Origin: Acidobacteriota bacterium
Lineage (GTDB): Bacteria; Acidobacteriota; Vicinamibacteria; Vicinamibacterales; UBA2999
Assembly (NCBI GenBank): GCA_963169195.1
Contig: CAUJDN010000035.1
Coordinates: 124,001-188,000 of the forward strand
Direction: 5' to 3'
Length of the DNA stretch: 64,000 bases
Part shown: positions 58,371 through 64,000 of the stretch, piece by piece
Layout: every line of letters starts with the position of its first letter
Position numbering within the stretch: position 1 is the first letter of the stretch
Notes under the pieces: model-generated
Database searches by the model: none
What the model was told of the DNA's origin: nothing
Seen by the model: the letters and a program-made list of their open reading frames with translations, nothing else
Made by a program: the position numbers and the translations under genes

Positions 58371-59780
58371 CTACTTGGGCAGCCTCTCCGGCATCTCCGC
58401 CACCACATAGGTCATCACCGCGAGTGACGCCGCCGCCTTCGACACCTCGGCCGGCAGAATCCGCTCGACGGTGTCGGCCGGCGTGTGATGGATGGTGAAG
58501 TACTTCGTCGAGTCGCCCGAGTAGGCCATCATCGGCACGCGGCCGAGCTGCGCGATGGGACCGATGTCCGCCCCTCCGCCGCCGGGGCCGATGCTCTGCA
58601 TGTCGATGCCGGCCAGCAACGTCCCGATGTCGGCGATGATGCGGCGCGCCGACTCGGACCCGCTGAAGGCGAGACGCGCGGGAGCGAAGACGCCCGAGTC
58701 CGACTCGATGGCCAGGATGTGGTTCTCGGCCTCGGCGGCATGAGCGTCCCTGTACGCGGTGCCGCCGCGCAGGCCGTTCTCCTCGTTGGTGAAGAGCACC
58801 ACCCGCACCGTACGCCTCGGCTGGATTCCGAGCGTCTTCATCAGGCGCACGCCCTCCCACGTGACGATGCAGCCGACGGCATCGTCGGACGCCCCCGTGC
58901 CGGGGTCCCAGGAGTCGAAGTGGCACCCGACCAGGACAATCTCGTCGGGACGCTCGCGCCCGACCAGCTCGCCAATGACGTTGGCCGACTCGACGTCGGC
59001 CTCGAAGCGCGCCTCCATCGTGAGCCGCACGCGCACCGCTCGCCCGCGGTTCACGATCCGGTGGATGCGCTGCGAGTCCTCCGCGGAGATGGCCGCCGCG
59101 GGAATCCTCGGCCCGTCCTCGCCGTACGCCATGCCGCCGGTGTGCGTTGTGCGAAGGCCCATCGGCCCGACCGATCGCAGCAGCATGCCGACCGCCCCGT
59201 GCCGCGCAGCCGCGCGGGCGCCGCCGGATCGATAGGCCACGGTCTCCCCGTAGTTCGTGTACGGCACGTCGAACAGGACGATGCGGCCCTTCGCCTCCGC
59301 CGAGCGCTTCTGGAGCTCCTCCATCGTGGAGACGACCATCACCTCGGCTTCGACGCCCCCGGGCGGCGTGGCCACGCTGCCGCCGAGCCCGAGCATGGGG
59401 ATGACGTGATGGGGCGGGTCAAGAATCTCGAGGCTCTCCCGGCCACGCACCCACCGGGGCGCCATCACCTTCTCGGTGCGGACGCGTTCGAGCCCGTCCT
59501 TCTTCATGGTCTCCACGGCCCAGGCAATGGCCCGGGTCAGGTTGTCGGAGCCGGTCAGCCGGGCGCCGTAGGTATCGGTGAGCTCCGCCAGACGGTCCCA
59601 TCCGAACTGGTCGGCCATCGCGGCCGAGATGAGGCGCTGCGCGGTGTCACGATAGGGGGAGAGCCACCCCGGGACCGGGGTCTGGGCAGTGTCGGTCCCG
59701 GCCGAAAGGGCCGCCGGCCACCCGGCGGCCGCGGCCAGCCCGAACCCCAGGACGAGGACGAAGGAAACGATCCGATGCAT
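58371..59780 (-). CDS. Exported M28-family aminopeptidase/carboxypeptidase (CPQ-like)
   Basis: 469 residues. Signal peptide MHRIVSFVLVLGFGLAAAAGWPAALS. A PA-like inserted region (about 140-250) lies within the M28 domain. Zinc ligands: His in VLVGCHFDSWDPGTG with Asp in GASDDAVGC, Glu pair in LFTNEENGLRGG, Asp in AIESDSGVF and His in YFTIHHTPADTVE. This resembles plasma glutamate carboxypeptidase-type enzymes that hydrolyse short peptides. It shares a 29-bp divergent gap with ybaN, containing a palindromic -10. Confidence 0.93.
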   Translation of the reverse strand: MHRIVSFVLVLGFGLAAAAGWPAALSAGTDTAQTPVPGWLSPYRDTAQRLISAAMADQFGWDRLAELTDTYGARLTGSDNLTRAIAWAVETMKKDGLERVRTEKVMAPRWVRGRESLEILDPPHHVIPMLGLGGSVATPPGGVEAEVMVVSTMEELQKRSAEAKGRIVLFDVPYTNYGETVAYRSGGARAAARHGAVGMLLRSVGPMGLRTTHTGGMAYGEDGPRIPAAAISAEDSQRIHRIVNRGRAVRVRLTMEARFEADVESANVIGELVGRERPDEIVLVGCHFDSWDPGTGASDDAVGCIVTWEGVRLMKTLGIQPRRTVRVVLFTNEENGLRGGTAYRDAHAAEAENHILAIESDSGVFAPARLAFSGSESARRIIADIGTLLAGIDMQSIGPGGGGADIGPIAQLGRVPMMAYSGDSTKYFTIHHTPADTVERILPAEVSKAAASLAVMTYVVAEMPERLPK

Positions 59781-59787
59781 GGGCGCG

Positions 59788-59797
59788 GATTATAATC
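59788..59797. promoter_or_regulatory. Palindromic -10 (GATTATAATC) between divergent genes
   Basis: GATTATAATC reads TATAAT on both strands (plus 59791-59796, minus 59794-59789). Its two reads lie 13 nt before ATG 59810 (ybaN) and 8 nt before ATG 59780 (M28). A single symmetric element may serve both genes. Confidence 0.5.
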
Positions 59798-59809
59798 GGG
59801 ACCGTCGTC

Positions 59810-60202
59810 ATGCCCCTCTTCGCCCGTGCCGTCTACATCGTCGTGGGCCTCTCCTCCGTCGGGCTGGCCACGCTCGGCGCCCTGTTGCCGGGGCTGCCGA
59901 CGACAGTCTTCCTGCTGGTGGCGTTGTGGGCGTTCTCACGCTCCAGCGATCGACTGCACGGATGGGTGAAGCGCATGCCCCTGTTCCGCGAGGCGCTGGT
60001 GCACGTGGAGCGCTATCATGCGGACCGATCGATCTCGCGGGGCGTGAAGCTGGTGGCCGTGTCCTGCGCGTGGTTCTCGGTGGCGCTCTTCTTCGTCAGC
60101 CGTGGCCTCGAGCCGTCGCTGACGGCCGTCATCCTCGTGACGCTGGCCATGGCGTGCACCATCTTCATGGCCCTCACGCGCACGGCCGCCGAGCGGCGCT
60201 GA
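59810..60202 (+). CDS. ybaN: YbaN (DUF454) inner-membrane protein
   Basis: 130 residues. DUF454 pattern: VYIVVGLSSVGLATLGALLPGLPTTVFLLVALWAFSRSSDRLHGWVKRMPLFREALVHVERYHADRSISRGVKLVAVS, followed by two more membrane helices. About four membrane segments. Function is not established for the family. Converges with the TonB receptor gene over a 10-bp tandem repeat. Confidence 0.93.
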   Translation: MPLFARAVYIVVGLSSVGLATLGALLPGLPTTVFLLVALWAFSRSSDRLHGWVKRMPLFREALVHVERYHADRSISRGVKLVAVSCAWFSVALFFVSRGLEPSLTAVILVTLAMACTIFMALTRTAAERR

Positions 60203-60250
60203 GCCGCCTCCGCTCGACCGCTTTGCCATCCCGAGCTACAGCGGGCCAAG

Positions 60251-60298
60251 CCTGCTCGCACCTGCTCGCACCCGCTCGCACCCGTTCGCACCCGCTCA
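60251..60298. repeat. 10-bp tandem repeat between convergent genes
   Basis: Five near-copies of CC(T/C)GCTCGCA: 60251-60260, 60261-60270, 60271-60280, 60281-60290 (one change) and a partial copy running into the end of the TonB receptor gene. Confidence 0.88.
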
Positions 60299-62548
60299 GA
60301 ACCCCAGCGCGTAGACCAGCCGGAAGCTCCTTCCGATCTCCGGCAGTTCGTTCTTCAGGTAGTTCAGGTGATTCCGGTAAAGCGTGTTCGTGGCGTTCTC
60401 GAGCCGCGCCGTGATGGTGTTGAGCAGCCGTCCCTGCGTGAACGAGTAGGATGCGTGAAACCGGGCCGTTGCCCACCCGGCCGTCGGGGTTTCGTCGCCG
60501 TAGACGCGCGTCTGGTCCGCCACGGCCGTGACCGACGCGCCGGCCTGGAACGCGTTCTTCTGGTAGCGCAGGCCCACGATGCCGCGGTAGGGCGGAATGC
60601 GGGGCAGCGGCTCGTTGGTGTCGTCCAGTTGCCCGCGCACCATGTCGAAGGTGAACTCCACCGTCCATTCCGGCGTGAGCTTCACGTCCCCGTGCGCCTC
60701 CATGCCCCACAGCGTGGCGTCGCGCCCCAGGAACTCCACGAACGGCAGGCCCTCGCCGTGCCCGTGGCCCTCATCTGCCTCTTCCTCGCCGTGCTCGACA
60801 CCGAACCGGTCGTCGAACTCCTCCTCGCGCTCCTCGAATTCCTCGTCGCTGAGCGGGTTTCGGAAGATGAAGTTACTGATGGCGTTGTGGAAGAAGGAAA
60901 CCTCGCCCTCGAAGCGCTCGCCGCGCACGCGTACCGCGAGGTCGAAGCCCAGCGCGCGCTCGGCCTTCAGGTCGGGGTTGCCGATCTCGTACGCGAAGTT
61001 GCCCAGGTGCGGGCCGAAGAAATACAGCTCCTCCAGCGCGGGGGCCCGTGCGGCGCGCGCCAGGCTCGCCGCGATCACGAGGTTGTCGTTGGCGGCCTCG
61101 GGCCGCACCAGCAGGCCCACCGAACTGGACCACTCCGTGAAGTCCCGACCCCGCAGCCCGTTCTCAGGCGTGTACCGGGTGTGGTCGAGGCGTCCGCCGA
61201 ACTGGAGCGTGGCGTGCGACCACGCCACTTCCTCGTAGGCGAAGGCGGCGAGGCTGTTCTGATCGACGGGTGGCGACAGCGCCTCGGCGCCCCGGGCGGC
61301 GAACTGGCGGTTGAGGAGCCACCCGCCGACGCTGCCGAGCAGCGCGCCCGTCTTCCGGTGTGAGAGCAGCACTTCACCCTCGAGCGTGTCGTTCTCGAAG
61401 ATCGTGCCAACCTCGGTCCCTTCCAGCTCCTGGTGCTCGTACCGCCGCACGCCGAACGTGGCGCGGTAGGACTGGATGAATCCCGGCAGGGCCGATCCAC
61501 CGGCGCGGACGTTGAACGCGTGTCGCCTGGGCGTGAGGCTGATCTGCCCTTCTTCGACCACCGGGATGCCGTACTTCTGGTCGGTGTATCCGTAGCTGGC
61601 GCCGGCGTAGGAGTTCTCGCCCGTCCACGCGCCGCCGAAGCTGGCCGTGCCCGTGCGTGACTGCGTGTTGGCGGCATCGCCCGCCGGCGTGCTGTACTCC
61701 CCCATCCGCTGGCCGCTGCCGCCGAAGTGGAACGCCCATTGGCCGTTGCCGACGTGGATGTCGCCCGCCCCGCCCGCCTGCCCGCCGTTGGTGCCGAGGT
61801 CGAACGTGAAGGTGCCGGAGGTGCCGGTGAAGCGCTCGCTCGGGATCTGGTCCGTGATGACGTTCACGAGGCCGCCGATCGCGTTCGCGCCGTAGAGCAG
61901 CGTGGCGGGCCCGCGGACGACTTCGAGCTTGCTGGCCGCCGCCGGGTTGATGGGCACGCCGTGATCGCCCGACTGGCTGGAGACGTCCCCCATGCGCTGG
62001 CCGTCCTCGAGCACGACGACGCGGTCACCATCCAGGCCGCGGATGACCGGCCGTGCCGGCGCCGCGCCGAACGAGCGCGTGGCGATGCCGGGCTCGGATT
62101 GCAGCGTGCCGGCCACCGTGCTGTCGAGCTGCCGCGTCAGGTCCTGGCCGGTCAGCACGGAAGTGGGTTGGTAGGATTCGAACTGCGGTCGCGGATTGGG
62201 ACTCACCGAGACGACCTCCGCGAAGTGGAGATCGAACTCCACCGCGAGGTCCAGCGTGGCCGGCACCGTGCCCACGGTCACTTCGGTGCGGCGGGTCGTG
62301 TAGCCCTCGGCACGCACACCCACGTGATAGTTCCCCGGCGGCACGCCCTCGAACCGATACGTGCCATCGTCGCCGGTCCGCGATTCGCGCCGAAGCTCGT
62401 CGATGATCACCAGGGCGCCCGCCATCGGCTGGCCGCCCTCGGCCTGTGTCACCGTGCCGGTCAGCGTGGTGCCCACCTGCCCGAAGGCCGGGGTATCGGC
62501 CAGCGCCAGGGCGGCCGCGATGAGTACCAGGACAAGGGTCGTGTGCAT
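60296..62548 (-). CDS. TonB-dependent receptor with carboxypeptidase-regulatory N-terminus and acidic/His loop
   Basis: 750 residues from ATG 62548. Signal peptide MHTTLVLVLIAAALALADTPAFG. A carboxypeptidase-regulatory domain (about 28-110: TGTVTQAEGGQPMAGALVIIDELRRESRT, YRFEGVPPGNYHVGVRAEGY) precedes the plug (GQDLTRQLDSTVAGTLQSEPGIATRSFG; VIRGLDGDRVVVLEDGQRMGDVSSQSGDHGVPINP; VEVVRGPATLLYGANAIGG-like) and barrel ending in RLVYALGF. An extracellular loop is very rich in Glu, Asp and His (EEFEEREEEFDDRFGVEHGEEE, then EGHGHGEG). Plug and loop resemble zinc/metal receptors such as ZnuD. A TACGCT lies 8 nt upstream. Confidence 0.92.
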   Translation of the reverse strand: MHTTLVLVLIAAALALADTPAFGQVGTTLTGTVTQAEGGQPMAGALVIIDELRRESRTGDDGTYRFEGVPPGNYHVGVRAEGYTTRRTEVTVGTVPATLDLAVEFDLHFAEVVSVSPNPRPQFESYQPTSVLTGQDLTRQLDSTVAGTLQSEPGIATRSFGAAPARPVIRGLDGDRVVVLEDGQRMGDVSSQSGDHGVPINPAAASKLEVVRGPATLLYGANAIGGLVNVITDQIPSERFTGTSGTFTFDLGTNGGQAGGAGDIHVGNGQWAFHFGGSGQRMGEYSTPAGDAANTQSRTGTASFGGAWTGENSYAGASYGYTDQKYGIPVVEEGQISLTPRRHAFNVRAGGSALPGFIQSYRATFGVRRYEHQELEGTEVGTIFENDTLEGEVLLSHRKTGALLGSVGGWLLNRQFAARGAEALSPPVDQNSLAAFAYEEVAWSHATLQFGGRLDHTRYTPENGLRGRDFTEWSSSVGLLVRPEAANDNLVIAASLARAARAPALEELYFFGPHLGNFAYEIGNPDLKAERALGFDLAVRVRGERFEGEVSFFHNAISNFIFRNPLSDEEFEEREEEFDDRFGVEHGEEEADEGHGHGEGLPFVEFLGRDATLWGMEAHGDVKLTPEWTVEFTFDMVRGQLDDTNEPLPRIPPYRGIVGLRYQKNAFQAGASVTAVADQTRVYGDETPTAGWATARFHASYSFTQGRLLNTITARLENATNTLYRNHLNYLKNELPEIGRSFRLVYALGF

Positions 62549-62556
62549 AGCCTGAG

Positions 62557-62562
62557 AGCGTA
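62557..62562 (-). promoter_or_regulatory. Putative -10 (TACGCT) of the TonB receptor gene
   Basis: TACGCT on the minus strand, in CAGTACGCTCTCAGGC, ends 8 nt before ATG 62548. No Shine-Dalgarno is evident. Confidence 0.3.
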
Positions 62563-62687
62563 CTGCGCCCGCGGGCCGCCGGTGACCAAAAGCCGGCGGA
62601 TGGCCTCCCCGGGGCAATGGATGGATGGAAACGGGCCCTGGAAGGCTCAGCGGCCGGACTCGTCCCGGGGGTAGAGACCCTGCGCCC

Positions 62688-62843
62688 TCAGCTGGTGCGG
62701 TAGGAGAACAGCCGGACGAGATCCAGGCGCGCGACTTCCTTCAACGCGTGAACGACCGTGTCGGTCTTCGACGTGAATCCCAGTACCGCGCGAGCGTCAT
62801 CGATGAGGGCATCCGGCAGGTCCTGGGTCGTACGCATAACCAT
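62688..62843 (-). CDS. Orphan VapB-type (DUF2191-like) antitoxin
   Basis: 51 residues from ATG 62843, with GGAG 8 nt upstream; ATG 62837 is also in frame. MRTTQDLPDALIDDARAVLGFTSKTDTVVHALKEVARLD is the classic antitoxin pattern (strand MRTTxDLPDAL, then two helices with TSKTDTVVHAL). The usual partner, a PIN toxin, is absent: downstream is the TonB receptor, and upstream the propeller protein. So it is an orphan antitoxin, or a remnant of a lost pair. Confidence 0.78.
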   Translation of the reverse strand: MVMRTTQDLPDALIDDARAVLGFTSKTDTVVHALKEVARLDLVRLFSYRTS

Positions 62844-62939
62844 GGAGGCCACTCCATATGCACGAGGGCGTCAGCAGACGTGAGATCCATATGATTTCAG
62901 GCAGACCTGCCAGACGCCCTGTCGGCACACCCGACCCCG

Positions 62940-64000
62940 CTACCGAATGGCCAGGAGCGCCGCGTCGGTCCGCCAGTACCAGGTCCCGTCCACGAGGGCC
63001 GGCGATGCCAGCGTGCGCCCTCCGAGCTCGTTGGTGTACAGCAGCGTGAACTCGCGCCCCGCCTGGACGACGAACGTCTGCCCCTCGTCGTTGGTGAAGA
63101 ACACCTTGCCGTTCACGGCCACGGGCGAAGCCGAGAAGCCTTCGCGCTGGGTCACGCCCAGTCGTCCCTGGTACACGAGCGTTCCCGTGGCGGCCTCGTA
63201 CACCGTGAGGATGCTCTGCATGTCGTTCACCAGGTAGAGCAGGTCGTCCACGACAATGCCGGAAGGGACGAAGGGCGAGCCTTTGGGCGTGCTCCAGGCG
63301 ACGTGCGTCCGCGTGACGTCGCCCGACCCGCCCGGGCGAATGGCGAGGGTCGGGCCCGCTCGACCGGAGGACGCGAAGACGAGCCCGTGCGCGACGACGG
63401 GCGTCGGGATGACCTCGAACGTCATGCCGCGCACGGTCCAGAGCTCGCGGCCCGTGTCCGGGTCGTAGGCCGCCACGCGACGCTGGCCCGACACGACGAG
63501 CTCATCGCGCGGACCCGCGTCGATGACGACCGGTGTGCCCCAGCCGACCGTCTCGGCTCGCGGCGTCTGCCACAGGGTCCTGCCCGTGGCCGTGTCGAAC
63601 GCCGCGACAAACGCGGTCTGGCTCGCCGTCGGGTTCTGATCCTGATAGAGGAAGATGCGGTCCTTGTGGAGGACGGGCGAGCCGGCGGGCCCGTGGTAGT
63701 TGTCGATGACGCCGAAGCGACGGTGCCAGACCAGACGGCCGGCGAAGTCGAAGGCGGCCAGGCCGTGGCGGCCGAACGAAGCGTAGACGCGCTGGCCGTC
63801 GGTGACGGGCGTGGCGGAGGCGTAGCCGTTCTTCGGGTGTACCTGCTCCGTACCTTCCTGAGGAATGAAGGTTTCCCACAGCAGCCTGCCGTCGGCGCGG
63901 CTGAACGCCAGCATGGACAGGCGGCGCCCGTCGTCGCGCGCGCTGGTCAGGAACACGCGGTCGCCCCAGACGATCGGCGACGAGTTGCCTCGTCCCGGCA
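62940..64000 (-). CDS. PQQ-type beta-propeller protein, partial (5' end beyond right edge)
   Basis: At least 353 residues; the frame is open to the right edge (GRGNSSPIVWGDRVFLTSARDD at the boundary), so the start is outside. Repeated blades of the PQQ/quinoprotein-like type: SRADGRLLWETFIPQEG, DFAGRLVWHRRFGV, FDTATGRTLWQTPRAE, YDPDTGRELWTVRGM, YEAATGTLVYQGRLG. PQQ-binding residues and a dehydrogenase active-site Asp cannot be assigned, so this may be a non-enzymatic BamB-like or sensor propeller. Stop codon at 62940-62942. Confidence 0.9.
   Translation of the reverse strand, partial: PGRGNSSPIVWGDRVFLTSARDDGRRLSMLAFSRADGRLLWETFIPQEGTEQVHPKNGYASATPVTDGQRVYASFGRHGLAAFDFAGRLVWHRRFGVIDNYHGPAGSPVLHKDRIFLYQDQNPTASQTAFVAAFDTATGRTLWQTPRAETVGWGTPVVIDAGPRDELVVSGQRRVAAYDPDTGRELWTVRGMTFEVIPTPVVAHGLVFASSGRAGPTLAIRPGGSGDVTRTHVAWSTPKGSPFVPSGIVVDDLLYLVNDMQSILTVYEAATGTLVYQGRLGVTQREGFSASPVAVNGKVFFTNDEGQTFVVQAGREFTLLYTNELGGRTLASPALVDGTWYWRTDAALLAIR

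Noticed and set aside
62625-62894. 89-codon plus-strand frame in the gap before the PQQ-propeller gene
   Set aside because: No family pattern, and the opposite strand holds a convincing 51-residue antitoxin with its own ribosome site.

Overview
The window is very GC-rich, densely coded DNA with no rRNA, tRNA, CRISPR array, transposase or prophage genes that I could find. The gene content fits a soil-type Acidobacteriota, most likely the Vicinamibacteria branch. The indicators are many exported peptidases and hydrolases, two DUF5916-type outer-membrane proteins, an orphan MacB/FtsX-like permease, a BNR/VPS10-type propeller protein, a TonB receptor with a carboxypeptidase-regulatory N-terminus, and Tat-exported or lipoprotein versions of enzymes that are usually cytoplasmic. 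Taxonomy is inferred from family content, not from a marker gene.

Layout. 1-7.3 kb: a TPR-CHAT protease (cut by the left edge) and a clostripain-like C11 peptidase form one operon, divergent from an ECF sigma factor coupled to a membrane Ser/Thr kinase with a DUF4384 domain. 7.3-11.9 kb: an exported propeller protein and an M24 peptidase. 12-14 kb: a minus-strand cytochrome/copper operon (cytochrome c, PCuAC, SCO1, CcmH-like). 14-23.2 kb: DUF5916 protein, exported amidase fusion, carboxypeptidase-regulatory protein, a short MaoC-like protein behind a Shine-Dalgarno-covering dyad, and an orphan permease. 23.2-25.8 kb: a dynamin-like GTPase and an RHH/PIN toxin-antitoxin pair. 25.8-31.8 kb: a D-amino-acid-oxidase-like flavoprotein whose domain order looks circularly permuted, a Tll0287-like haem protein, a CocE-type hydrolase, a Tat-exported FAH protein and a VKOR-thioredoxin fusion. 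31.9-42 kb: DsrE protein, M28 and M14 metallopeptidases, a class A PBP with an unusual insertion, a broken gluzincin gene and a second DUF5916 protein. 42-48 kb: HbpS-like protein, PhoD, acyltransferase, and a feoA-feoB-small membrane protein operon behind a perfect dyad. 48-55 kb: amidase, S9 peptidase, exported SOD, leuCD, and a second PCuAC-like protein lacking most copper ligands. 55-64 kb: tandem universal stress protein, RegB/RegA redox two-component pair, M28 peptidase, YbaN, TonB receptor, orphan VapB-type antitoxin and a PQQ-type propeller (cut by the right edge).

How it works together. Most products are envelope or periplasmic proteins. They cover peptide and amide breakdown, cytochrome oxidase maturation and copper handling, thiol oxidation (VKOR-Trx, DsrE), iron uptake (Feo), and redox sensing (RegBA). 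Two cross-cutting signals stand out. First, many genes have a TAnnnT hexamer ending 6-8 nt before the start codon with no clear Shine-Dalgarno, the geometry expected of leaderless mRNAs. Second, gene ends and gaps often carry short tandem words of 7-20 bp, several of which fold with an inverted copy. The best candidates for something new are the permuted oxidase, the CHAT/C11/sigma/kinase locus and the leaderless start pattern.
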